Positions 41,432 to 49,462 of a stretch of 64,000 nt of DNA are shown here, piece after piece. The notes under the pieces were generated by a model. The model was not told the origin of the DNA. It worked only from the letters and a program-made list of their open reading frames with translations, and did no database searches. Source of the stretch: JAYOEY01 sp038120295 (GTDB lineage Bacteria > Pseudomonadota > Alphaproteobacteria > MPNO01 > UBA2964). The stretch lies in assembly GCA_038120295.1 (NCBI GenBank), contig JAYOLL010000010.1, positions 40,999 to 104,998 of the forward strand. Reading direction: 5' to 3'. Positions within the stretch are counted from its first letter, which is position 1, and every line of letters starts with the position of its first letter. Made by a program: the position numbers and the translations under genes.

Positions 41432-42352
41432 ATGCTGACCAAGAAATACACATGCGTAAAGGTCGACCAACAGAAGGACGGGATCACCTGGGTGATTTTC
41501 AACCGTCCCGAAAAGCGCAACGCCATGAGCCCCACCTTCCATATCGAGATGATGGATGTCCTGACCCGGCTCGAAACCGACCCGGATACCAAGATCGTCA
41601 TCCTGACCGGTGAGGGCGTGTCCTACAGCGCGGGACAGGACCTCAAGGAATATTTCCGTGAGACCGACGGCAAGCCGGAGGTCAAGGCCGCCGCAAGCGC
41701 CGCCAGCCGCTGGCGCAGCGACAAGCTGTGGATGTACAACAAGCCCACTATCGCGATGGTCAACGGCTACTGCATCGGCGGCGCGTTCACCCACTGCATC
41801 TGCTCCGATTTCGCGGTCGCCGCGAATGAGGCGATCTTCGGCCTGTCCGAGGTCAACTGGGGCATTCTGCCGGGCGGCATGGTGTCCAAGTTCGTGACCG
41901 AAACGCTGATGCCGCGAGACGCGATGTTCTATGCCTGCACCGGCCGCACCTTCGACGGCAAGAAGGCGGCGGATATGGGGCTGGTCAATTTCTCGGTGCC
42001 GCTCAAGAACCTGAAGCGCGAAACGCTCAAGCTGGCCAAGGAACTGCTGGGCAAGAACCAGAACGTGCTTCGCGGCACCAAGCATGCGATCCGCGCCACG
42101 CAGACGATGGACTGGAACGCGGCGGCCGATTATCTCAACGCCAAGCAGGCCGAGATCAAGATGCGCGATGCGGCGCGTGGCCACGATTCCTATCAGGAAG
42201 GCATCCGCCAGTTCATCGACGAGAAGAAGTACAAGCCGGTCTTCTCGCCCTATGTCGGCGCCGGTGAGGGCAAGTCGGATGTCGGACCCGCCAAGAAGGC
42301 GGCCAAAAAATCCGCCCGGAAGAAGGTCGCGAAGAAAGCCAGGGCGAAATAG
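41432..42352 (+). CDS. ech: p-Hydroxycinnamoyl-CoA hydratase/lyase (feruloyl-CoA type) with Lys-rich tail
   Basis: A 306-residue crotonase-fold hydratase/lyase that turns feruloyl- or coumaroyl-CoA into vanillin or 4-hydroxybenzaldehyde plus acetyl-CoA. The match to HCHL is close: FNRPEKRNAMSPTF, SAGQDLKEYFRETDG, KPTIAMVNGYCIGG, and GLSEVNWGILPGGMVSK with catalytic Glu140. The last 25 residues (from about 282) are an Ala/Lys tail (AKKAAKKSARKKVAKKARAK), unlike known HCHL ends. AGGAGAGG precedes the ATG. It ends the operon, with a strong terminator 22 bp after the stop. No vanillin dehydrogenase gene is in the window. Confidence 0.93.
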   Translation: MLTKKYTCVKVDQQKDGITWVIFNRPEKRNAMSPTFHIEMMDVLTRLETDPDTKIVILTGEGVSYSAGQDLKEYFRETDGKPEVKAAASAASRWRSDKLWMYNKPTIAMVNGYCIGGAFTHCICSDFAVAANEAIFGLSEVNWGILPGGMVSKFVTETLMPRDAMFYACTGRTFDGKKAADMGLVNFSVPLKNLKRETLKLAKELLGKNQNVLRGTKHAIRATQTMDWNAAADYLNAKQAEIKMRDAARGHDSYQEGIRQFIDEKKYKPVFSPYVGAGEGKSDVGPAKKAAKKSARKKVAKKARAK

Positions 42353-42373
42353 CCTCTATACCGGTCTACGCAG

Positions 42374-42402
42374 AACGGCGCGGAATCTTCCGCGCCGTTT
42401 TC
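42374..42402 (+). terminator. Rho-independent terminator after the hydratase/lyase
   Basis: A perfect 12-bp stem AACGGCGCGGAA / TTCCGCGCCGTT closes a 2-nt core (so a small loop in practice) and runs into a T stretch. It ends the hydroxycinnamate operon and separates it from the convergent PEP-CTERM-like gene. Confidence 0.8.
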
Positions 42403-42415
42403 GTATCTGGAAGGC

Positions 42416-43267
42416 TCATGGTTTCTCGCGACGTCTTTGGAGGGAGATACTGATCAGCCCCAGGGCAAAGGTCAGAAGCGCGCCCGGTTCCAGCACGGAG
42501 ATGGCGTCCGACGACACCAGGATGTTGTCCCACTGGGCGCCTGAAAACTGTGAGCCGAGGCCGGTATTTGCGAACGCGCCGCCGGGGTTGGCCGACCGGA
42601 AATCCGAAAAACCGAATACTTCGTCGATCGCGCCGATCTGCGCCGAGCCGACAGCGAAATGCGTGGTTTCCAGCATGCTCCCGCCGAAATCGTACACGCC
42701 GTAAACCTCTCCCAGATTAGCGTCGAGGACGATCCTGAGGGTTTCAATCTGGTTGAACGGTCCATTGAAACTCTCGAACGCCGAGCTACTGCCGGTAATG
42801 CCTCGCGCGTCGAAGAAATAACCTGTGTTTCCCGGAATGTTGTCCTTGTCGAACAGGACCAGCCAGTATGCACCTGAGCGGTTCGACGATGCGCTTACGC
42901 TCGATCCCAGCCCCATGGCGGAATTGTGCGACGGCAGGGATGCGGTCTGGCCGAAGACGTCGACAGAGAATTCGTGGACCCCGCCGGTGCCTGACAGATT
43001 ACCGAACTGCCGTTCTACGAACGCAAACCCATCGACGGTGCCGGAAGCATCGTTGCCGTCCAGAACATTGCTGCCGCTGAAATTCGGGCTGGCGTTGATA
43101 TTGATGTCGCCGCCGGTCCAACCGTTCGTTCCGGCCGCACCGCCTGACGTGCTGTGACCGGAAAAGTCTTCAGCGAACAGGATAGCGGCTGATGCCGGCG
43201 GCAGCGCCCACAGGAAGGCGGCGAAAAGGCAGGGAACGAAAGATTTCAGCATTTTCATGCCGGCCAT
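42416..43267 (-). CDS. Exported protein with PEP-CTERM-like sorting signal
   Basis: A 283-residue exported protein. The N-terminal signal peptide (FVPCLFAAFLWALPPASA) is followed by a Gly/Ser/Asn-rich beta domain, and the last 27 residues form a sorting signal: EPGALLTFALGLISISLQRRR. That matches the exosortase PEP-CTERM pattern except that the motif is LEP, with Leu in place of the first Pro. Such proteins are cut and anchored by exosortase in extracellular matrix makers. No exosortase gene is in the window. Three Met codons (43267, 43258, 43252) could start it. Function otherwise unknown. Confidence 0.75.
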   Translation of the reverse strand: MAGMKMLKSFVPCLFAAFLWALPPASAAILFAEDFSGHSTSGGAAGTNGWTGGDININASPNFSGSNVLDGNDASGTVDGFAFVERQFGNLSGTGGVHEFSVDVFGQTASLPSHNSAMGLGSSVSASSNRSGAYWLVLFDKDNIPGNTGYFFDARGITGSSSAFESFNGPFNQIETLRIVLDANLGEVYGVYDFGGSMLETTHFAVGSAQIGAIDEVFGFSDFRSANPGGAFANTGLGSQFSGAQWDNILVSSDAISVLEPGALLTFALGLISISLQRRREKP

Positions 43268-43336
43268 GTTGCCAGCACGCGGTTTTGCGCAAATTATCCC
43301 TGGTCAATGAATGAAAAATCTTGTCGGAAATTCCGG

Positions 43337-43810
43337 TCAGATCGGGATTACCATCAGCGTATCCACACGCCGGGAGTCAAACACCGCGATGCGTTTCCGG
43401 AACAGCGCTCTGCCGTCCTCGATCACGATCTCGTCGAGATATTTTCCGGTGCTGAAGATGTCGATGTCGCCTTCCTGCATGGTGCGGATGACGGCGTAGC
43501 CGGTCTGGACCTGCCAGGCGCCGTCCTCAAATCCCCGCACGCGGATGGCGCTGATCAGATGGCGGTAGACGTGCGGTTCGTAGATATTGGCGTTCCTGAG
43601 CGATGCGATCCGGTCGACCAGCATGCCGCGGCTGGAACATCTCATGACCCCGGTGGGCAGGCCGGCGGCGAAATCGTCGCGCGAGATCACCTGGTAGAAA
43701 CACTCCTCGGTAAAGAAACCTGGCCATTCCTCTAGCCGGTCATCGTCGATGCAGTGCGCGTAGTCGTAGATCAGTTCGCGGATTGTGCGCTCGGCTTCCC
43801 TGGCGTCCAT
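43337..43810 (-). CDS. Aromatic ring-hydroxylating dioxygenase small (beta) subunit
   Basis: A 157-residue beta subunit of an aromatic ring-hydroxylating dioxygenase, cone-shaped SnoaL-like fold. Seen: IRELIYDYAHCIDDDRLEEWPGFFTEECFYQVISRD and HLISAIRVRGFEDGAWQVQTGYAVIRTMQEG. Beta subunits stabilise the alpha3beta3 oxygenase. The start follows the alpha gene by 10 bp. No electron transfer genes (reductase, ferredoxin) are adjacent. It is downstream of the alpha subunit on the same strand, the common order. Confidence 0.9.
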   Translation of the reverse strand: MDAREAERTIRELIYDYAHCIDDDRLEEWPGFFTEECFYQVISRDDFAAGLPTGVMRCSSRGMLVDRIASLRNANIYEPHVYRHLISAIRVRGFEDGAWQVQTGYAVIRTMQEGDIDIFSTGKYLDEIVIEDGRALFRKRIAVFDSRRVDTLMVIPI

Positions 43811-43820
43811 GATGCGCCCC

Positions 43821-45077
43821 TTACACGTCCATCAGGGCGCGCCAGCCGGCCCAGAAACCGCGGATCGAGACTTCGGTGGCGCGGCCGTTCTCGCTCGGCG
43901 CGACATCGCGGCCGCCCATCTCCAGCACGGTGGTGCGGTCGCCGTCGTTGCGGGTCGCGCGCTGCACCCAGCCGCCCACCACCCCGTCCTCCATCGAGAT
44001 CAGTCCGCCGGGGCCGACCATGTTGGACTGGACGATGCGCATTTCCTCCTGGTCGGCGGTGTCGTCTTCGGTACCCAGCAGCCACCAGACCAGTTCGCAG
44101 TCATTCGGTCCCTTGGGCAGGCACAGCCTGAGCGCCAGCGAGTTGTATATCTGCTGGCACACGAAGTTGGGATAGATCGACTGGATCGCCAGCGTTGTGC
44201 CGCAATCGAATTCGGGCCACCGGTCGACCAGCTTCGGATCCGCAAGGGCGATGCCGTGATCCATCGCGTGAAGGTTCTTGCCGCTATAGGTTTCGTCGCC
44301 GCCCTTGTCGGTGGCTTCCTTGGAATAGCTGATATGGTGCCAGCCGCTGTCGTTCAGACGGATTCCGCCGTCCATGGTCAGCCGGTTGATGCCGAACGCC
44401 GCCTGGAACATGTGGAGCAGGCTGGCGTGATAGGAATCGCGCACGTTCTCCATATAGAGCTTCCAGTTGTTCGGCATGAACTGGTTGTGCGTGCCGATGA
44501 GACGCATCTTCCGCCCGACCACGCGGTCGAGATTGTCCCGCATATCCGGTCCGAGATAGTCGTGAAGCGGCGGCGCTTCGTTGGAATAGGTCGCGAAGAC
44601 GAGGTCGTGATAGCTCTCGACAAGCAGCTTCGGCATTGAGCGGCCTTCAAGTTCGAAATCGTCCGGCATGCCGCCGCGACCGCCGATGCCGCGGCGGAAC
44701 GCGATACTGGTCAGATTGCCTTTCAGGTCGTACAGCCAGTTGTGGTAGACGCAGGTCAGATGCGGCTCGTTGCCGCGGTTCTTCAGGCACACCAGGTTGC
44801 CGCGATGGCAGCACTGGTTGCCGAGTACGTTCACGTCGCCGTCCCCGTCGCGCACCATGACGACCGGCGAATCGCCGACATAGCGGGTGACGTAGTCGCC
44901 GGTCTCCGGAACCTCGCTTTTCAGACCGACGAAATTCCACACCGGCCCGCGGAAGATCCGCTGCTGTTCCACGGCATAGATATCGGCGTCGGTATAGACC
45001 CGGTAGGGAACCTCATGGATACCCTGTCCGGGCCAGCCAACAAGGTCCTTCAGCGATTCCGTCGCCATCGCGTACAT
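43821..45077 (-). CDS. Aromatic ring-hydroxylating dioxygenase large (alpha) subunit, anthranilate/benzoate-like
   Basis: A 418-residue oxygenase alpha subunit. Rieske ligands are in QCCHRG near residue 89 and CVYHNW near 110. The iron site reads NVRDSYHASLLH near 216-227, the pattern seen in AntA/benzoate-type large subunits. The start LVGWPGQGIHEVPYRVYTD and IFRGPVWNFVGL are typical. Its substrate would be an aromatic carboxylate such as anthranilate or a related acid. A 3-hydroxyanthranilate dioxygenase gene at 51565 and ACMSD-like hydrolase next to it support an amino-benzoate theme. AAGAGG lies before the ATG. Confidence 0.9.
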   Translation of the reverse strand: MYAMATESLKDLVGWPGQGIHEVPYRVYTDADIYAVEQQRIFRGPVWNFVGLKSEVPETGDYVTRYVGDSPVVMVRDGDGDVNVLGNQCCHRGNLVCLKNRGNEPHLTCVYHNWLYDLKGNLTSIAFRRGIGGRGGMPDDFELEGRSMPKLLVESYHDLVFATYSNEAPPLHDYLGPDMRDNLDRVVGRKMRLIGTHNQFMPNNWKLYMENVRDSYHASLLHMFQAAFGINRLTMDGGIRLNDSGWHHISYSKEATDKGGDETYSGKNLHAMDHGIALADPKLVDRWPEFDCGTTLAIQSIYPNFVCQQIYNSLALRLCLPKGPNDCELVWWLLGTEDDTADQEEMRIVQSNMVGPGGLISMEDGVVGGWVQRATRNDGDRTTVLEMGGRDVAPSENGRATEVSIRGFWAGWRALMDV

Positions 45078-45174
45078 GGCCTGCCTCTTATCGTTTCCGG
45101 AATGGGCCGACTATAATCCCGGCGCTGGAGGCCATCAATTAACCTGGATTAGAGGTAGCTGCGATTTCCCAAAG

Positions 45175-45289
45175 GCATCCTTCGAGACGCTCGCTGTCGC
45201 TCGCTCCTCAGGATGAGGGCTCCTTCTGGGGAAGCAAAATAAAACCTCATGCTGAGGAGCCGGCGTATGCCGGCGTCTCGAAGTATCCG
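45175..45289. repeat. Intergenic palindromic repeat, family A, copy 2
   Basis: The 219-bp gap holds a second copy of the element at 89-200: GCATCCTTCGAGACGCTCGC near 45175 and CGGCGTCTCGAAGTATCC near 45272-45289 as outer arms, with CTCCTCAGGATGAGGG and CTCATGCTGAGGAG inside. A small CCGGCG...CGCCGG arm lies at 45261-45275. Confidence 0.75.
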
Positions 45290-45296
45290 TCTCCGA

Positions 45297-46259
45297 CTAT
45301 GCACCCGGAATCAGCAGGCCTGTATTGCCGTCGAGGATCGCCGCGCCGTCGGCGCCGAGATCGCGCACCTCGTCGACGAATGTCTTTACCGCCGAGCGTT
45401 CGCGGATTTCCTGCGGGTAGTCGGTGGCGTAGACGATGCGCGATGCCGGCAGTTCCACCAGCGACGATTTGACCGAGCTGATCGCGCCGCAGAACCCGGC
45501 GGTGTCGAACACGAGGCGTTCGCGCAGATAGTAATCCAGGTCGTGTTCGGGCAGGCAGCCATGGCGCTCGTTTCCCTTCGTGCCCCAGAAATCCTTGTCC
45601 TGATAGGATCGCAACCGGCCCAGCACGGAGCCGATGCCGCCGCCCAGGTGGGCGATCTGGACCGTGAGTTCGGGGAAGCGGTCGAGCACGCCGCCGTTGA
45701 TCAGCCGGATCACCGACAGCGCCATCGAGAATTCGCGCCCGATCGAGCGGCCCATGTCGTAGGCGTCGTATGGTTCCGGATGGTCGAGCTTGAGGGCCGG
45801 GTGGACGAACACGTACATCCCGCGCCGCTGGCATTCCTCCCAGAACGGGTTTAATGCCGGATCGTCCAGCTTCATGTTGAATTCGGAACAGATCACCACG
45901 CCGGGAAAGCCGAGCTCTTCCTGACAGCGGGCCAGTTCGGCGAACGCGTCTGCGCCGCCCAGCGGGTGGGCATGTGCGGTGCCGATGAAGCTGCCCGGAT
46001 AGTCGTCCGCCGCCTTCTTCGCCGCGTCATTGATGATTTTGCTCTTGTCGAGCGGGCCGCACATGCCTTCGGCGCAGGACAGCGTCGCCGCATCGATCCC
46101 GGCTTCGTCCATCATCGCCACATGCTCGTCGAGATCGTAGAGCAGGTTGTGGAACGAGTAGCTCGGCACGCCGTGCGCGTCGTAGACGGTTTTCGCTTCG
46201 GCGTCCGGTCCGGGCCCCAGCTCGTGCGGAACAAAATGGTGCTGGAAATCGACGATCAT
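45297..46259 (-). CDS. ACMSD-like amidohydrolase
   Basis: A 320-residue amidohydrolase 2 (PF04909-type) enzyme. Metal site: DFQHHFVPH near residues 4-12, YVFVHPAL near 157, IAHLGGG near 210, YATDYP near 285 with the catalytic Asp. This is the fold of ACMSD, gamma-resorcylate decarboxylase and relatives, which decarboxylate ring or ring-cleavage acids. It is upstream of the dioxygenase pair on the same strand (219 bp away) and divergent from another amidohydrolase at 46349. The start at 46259 is chosen from the HxH position; the frame is open further. Confidence 0.88.
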   Translation of the reverse strand: MIVDFQHHFVPHELGPGPDAEAKTVYDAHGVPSYSFHNLLYDLDEHVAMMDEAGIDAATLSCAEGMCGPLDKSKIINDAAKKAADDYPGSFIGTAHAHPLGGADAFAELARCQEELGFPGVVICSEFNMKLDDPALNPFWEECQRRGMYVFVHPALKLDHPEPYDAYDMGRSIGREFSMALSVIRLINGGVLDRFPELTVQIAHLGGGIGSVLGRLRSYQDKDFWGTKGNERHGCLPEHDLDYYLRERLVFDTAGFCGAISSVKSSLVELPASRIVYATDYPQEIRERSAVKTFVDEVRDLGADGAAILDGNTGLLIPGA

Positions 46260-46348
46260 GAACGAGGCTCCTTGTTGCGCTCCTGCTGGCAGGGGGAAGA
46301 CTATGCTCCTACACTGGCGCACCATAACATGCCGTCAGGGAGAGGCAG

Positions 46349-47833
46349 ATGTACGAAATCGGCGATCCGGTTCCCGATGTTCGAAAGATTCTCGACTCCA
46401 TCGACCACCCCGTGATCGACGCGGATGCGCACGTCATCGAGGCGCGGTTCGCGCTGTACGATTTCGTGAAGAAGATTGCGGGCCCTGACGTGCTGGCGGC
46501 GTTCGAAAAACGCCAGGCAACGCGGAACAAAACCAATCACCGCAACGGATTCTGGGCGTCCCCGTCGGGCGAGATGACGATTGACCGGGCGACGGTGATG
46601 CTGCCCGGGCTCTACTACGAACGGCTGGCGGAAGCCGGGATCGATTTCGCCATTATCTACACTTCCGAAGGGCTGGGCGCGCAGCAGGTCCGCGATACGG
46701 AGCTGCGGCAGACGCTGCACCGTGCGCTCAACATGCTCTACGCCGACATGTTCGGCCCGTACGCCGACCGGATGGTGCCGTCGGCCGTCATCCCCATGCA
46801 CACGCCGGAGGAGGCGATCGCGGAGCTGGAATACGCGGTCGGCGAGCTGGGCTTCAAATCGATCAGCATCCCGTCTGAGCGGCGGGGGCCGGTGCCGGCG
46901 GTGCAGGAAGCCTCGCCCGAGCTCGGCGCGCTGACCCAGGTGATCCATTCCTTCACCATCGACAGCGAATACGATTACGACCCGTTCTGGCGGCGCTGCG
47001 TCGAGCTCGGCGTGGCGGTTACCGGCCATGGCGGTTCGCAGTCTTCCGCCCGGCGCATGTCGCCGCAGAATTTTGTCTATAACCGGCTCGGCAGCTTCGG
47101 CGTCGGCGCCGAGCATCTCTGCCGCTCGATGTTCATGGGCGGCGTCACGCGCCGCTTCCCGACGCTCAATTTCGGCTTCCTCGAAGGCGGCGTCGGCTGG
47201 GCGGCGGCGCTCTATAACGATCTCTGCGAGTTCTGGGAAAAGCGCAATGTCGATTACCTGCGCGAGAAGATGGACCCGGCAGACCTGGACATGGACCTGA
47301 TGGTCGAGATGTTCGAAAAATACGGCAATGAGTACCTGACTGCCGAGCGCATCGCGGTGCGAGAGAACGCTGATAACCTGTTCTCCTTCCACTGGGAGGA
47401 AACCCGAAGCATGGACGATTTCGAGGCCTGCGCGATCAGCCGCAAGGAAGACGTGCGCGACCTGTTCGTGCCGAATTTCTATTTCGGCTGCGAGGCCGAC
47501 GACCGGATGAACGCAGTCGCTTTCAACCCGAAGATCAACCATTTTGACGTCAAGCTGAAGGCGTTGTTCAGTTCCGACATCGGTCACTGGGACGTGCCGG
47601 ACATCCGCTATGTGGTGCATGAGGCGCATGAGGGCGTCGAGGCGGGGCTGATGGACGGGGACGATTTCCGGAACTTCATGTTCAGGAACGTCGCCGAACT
47701 GCATCTGCAGATGAATCCGGATTTCTTCAAAGGGACGGCGGTCGAGGCCGCGACGCAGAAGCTGATCGACGACGGCGAGATCGTGCTGCCGGATCACGGG
47801 GCGGCTCTGTCGGCGCCGGCGGCGGCCGAATAG
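46349..47833 (+). CDS. Amidohydrolase family protein (494 residues)
   Basis: A large 494-residue amidohydrolase 2 family member. DADAHVIE near 23-30, TGHGGSQ near 229, LEGGVGWAAAL near 277 and SSDIGHWDVPD near 410 supply the metal and catalytic residues. The DADAH and SSDIGHWD forms mark a subfamily often labelled metal-dependent hydrolase of the TIM-barrel fold, common in aromatic degradation clusters. It is divergent from the ACMSD-like gene with 89 bp between and lies 25 bp before the MetE-like pseudogene, so those two form an operon. AGGGAGAGG precedes the ATG. Confidence 0.88.
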   Translation: MYEIGDPVPDVRKILDSIDHPVIDADAHVIEARFALYDFVKKIAGPDVLAAFEKRQATRNKTNHRNGFWASPSGEMTIDRATVMLPGLYYERLAEAGIDFAIIYTSEGLGAQQVRDTELRQTLHRALNMLYADMFGPYADRMVPSAVIPMHTPEEAIAELEYAVGELGFKSISIPSERRGPVPAVQEASPELGALTQVIHSFTIDSEYDYDPFWRRCVELGVAVTGHGGSQSSARRMSPQNFVYNRLGSFGVGAEHLCRSMFMGGVTRRFPTLNFGFLEGGVGWAAALYNDLCEFWEKRNVDYLREKMDPADLDMDLMVEMFEKYGNEYLTAERIAVRENADNLFSFHWEETRSMDDFEACAISRKEDVRDLFVPNFYFGCEADDRMNAVAFNPKINHFDVKLKALFSSDIGHWDVPDIRYVVHEAHEGVEAGLMDGDDFRNFMFRNVAELHLQMNPDFFKGTAVEAATQKLIDDGEIVLPDHGAALSAPAAAE

Positions 47834-47858
47834 AGGGCTGCGGAATAAGGGGGACACA

Positions 47859-49016
47859 ATGATTTACAGCAACGACCGTATTCTTACGACCCATGCCGGC
47901 TCCCTGCCGCGGCCCGACGATGTGCGCGAACTGGTGGCCGCCAAGGCGGCGGGCGAGCGCTACGATCAGGCGGCCCTGGCCCAGCGCCTGCCGACGGCGG
48001 TCGAAGAGGTTGTGCGCCGCCAGCGCGCGGTCGGCGTCGATATCGTAAATGACGGCGAGTACGGTAAATCCAACTTCACCAACTATGTTCGCGAGCGCAT
48101 CGAGGGGTTCGAGATACGCGAGCACGATGGGGGGCGCGAGGAACGGCTCAGCATTGTCGCCCGGGATTCGCGCCGGTTCCGGGACTACTTCGAGGCCAAT
48201 CCCCGGCCGCGCTCGCGCATAGGGGTAGGTTTTCCTGTCTGCGTCGAGGAGCTGCGCTATTCCGAGAGGGGCTGGGCCGAGTTGCAGGCGGACATCGCCA
48301 ATTTTACGTCCGCGCTGGAACAGGAAGGCGCGACGTGGGGGTTCCTGCCCGCCAACACGCCCGGCACGGTCTAGCACTGGCTCGGCAACGATTTCTACAA
48401 GAGCGACGAGGAGTTCCTGTTCGCCATCGCCGACGTGCTGCACGAGGAATACCGGGCGATTACCGAGGCAGGGCTGCTGTTGCAGATCGATGACCCGGAC
48501 CTGCCCGATTGCTGGAACTGCCTGCCAGACATGGAGGTCGAGGACTATCTGCCCTATGCGGCGCTCCGCACCGAGGCGCTGTGCCACGCGTTGCGCGACA
48601 TCCCTCGAGAGCTGGTGCGTCTGCATGTGTGCTGGGGCAGCTATCACGGGCCGCATTACGACGATATCCCGCTGATCGATATCGCGGACCTGATTTTCAG
48701 CGTGCCGGTCGGCAGCTATTCGATCGAGGCATCGAACCCCCGCCACGAGCATGAATGGCGCGTGTTCGAGGAGATTTCCCTGCCCGAGGATACGACGCTC
48801 GTCCCCGGCGTGGTCGGGCATTATTCCGACTTTATCGAGCATCCCGACCTGATCGCCGACCGGCTGGTGCGCTACGCAAACCTGGTCGGGCGCGAGAACG
48901 TCATCGCCGGCACCGATTGCGGGCTCGGCACGCGGGTCGGCCATCCGGAGGTCTGCTGGGCCAAGCTGGAAGCGCTCGCCGAGGGCGCGCGCCGGGCAAG
49001 CGAAATCCTGTGGTGA
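47859..49016 (+). pseudogene. MetE-like protein with an in-frame TAG stop, copy 2
   Basis: A 386-codon frame of the same family as the gene at 7931-9103, broken by one TAG at 48372-48374 (codon 172). Both halves keep family motifs: HAGSLPRPD at the start, VNDGEYGKSNF, then after the stop LHVCWGSYHGPHYDD (His and Cys zinc ligands), NPRHEHEW and GTDCGLGT. The frame does not shift, so this is a single nonsense change. The most likely original codons are CAG or GAG. The gene follows the 494-residue amidohydrolase by 25 bp, with GGGGG as ribosome site. No suppressor tRNA is visible in the window. Confidence 0.85.
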
Positions 49017-49228
49017 GATGACCGCCGAGCCCTGCGGAACAGCCGCAAAAGGATTTCCTGCCGGACAGTGAGCGATGCGGCTGACAGTCCCCTCGAAACT
49101 TAGCGGGGCAGTTCGAAATTATCCGCAATCGTAAACCAACCGTAATATTGTTGGGCTATACGTCCTGCGTGCCGCGGGGGCGAAGCCTCGCGGGCTGGCA
49201 TACGGAATAAGGACGGAGCGGCAGGCCT

Positions 49229-49462
49229 ATGGAAGCGACCCTGAAAATCGGCGGTTATTCGATCGAAATGGCGTATGACGACAAAACCAACCTCTATTCG
49301 GGGTCGCTGGTCGACCTGCCCATCGCTGTCCGGCTGAGCGCGCCGACCGCGGAACGTTTGCGGAAACGGTTCGAGTGGATGCTGGCCGATTATCTCGGGC
49401 TGATGCCGAGCCGCCGACCGGTCTTTACCGTGCCTACTCACTCCATCCGACAATCGGCGTAA
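49229..49462 (+). CDS. HicB-like antitoxin-fold small protein
   Basis: A 77-residue protein resembling the HicB partial RNase H-like fold: GGYSIEMAYDDKTNLYSGSLVDLP followed by a helix (AERLRKRFEWMLADYLGL). No HicA toxin gene lies on either side, so it is an orphan. Its last 29 bases overlap the convergent DHP-decarboxylase-like gene (49434-50423). The 212-bp gap upstream (49017-49228) holds an AT-rich patch (CCGTAATATTGTTGGGC) that may be its promoter. No DNA-binding domain is seen after the fold. The match is by shape and pattern, so moderate. Confidence 0.6.
   Translation: MEATLKIGGYSIEMAYDDKTNLYSGSLVDLPIAVRLSAPTAERLRKRFEWMLADYLGLMPSRRPVFTVPTHSIRQSA

Noticed and set aside
89..45289. Family A repeat copies as attL and attR of a 45-kb genomic island
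   Set aside because: No integrase or tRNA is next to them, inner parts differ, and the element type is a dispersed intergenic palindrome.
46301..47857. 518-codon minus-strand open frame opposite the 494-residue amidohydrolase
   Set aside because: Shadow of the amidohydrolase; the plus strand shows metal motifs and a good ribosome site.
48372..48374. TAG as a pyrrolysine codon
   Set aside because: MetE-like enzymes are not known to use pyrrolysine, no pyl gene is visible, and TAG serves as an ordinary stop at other genes such as 9101-9103.
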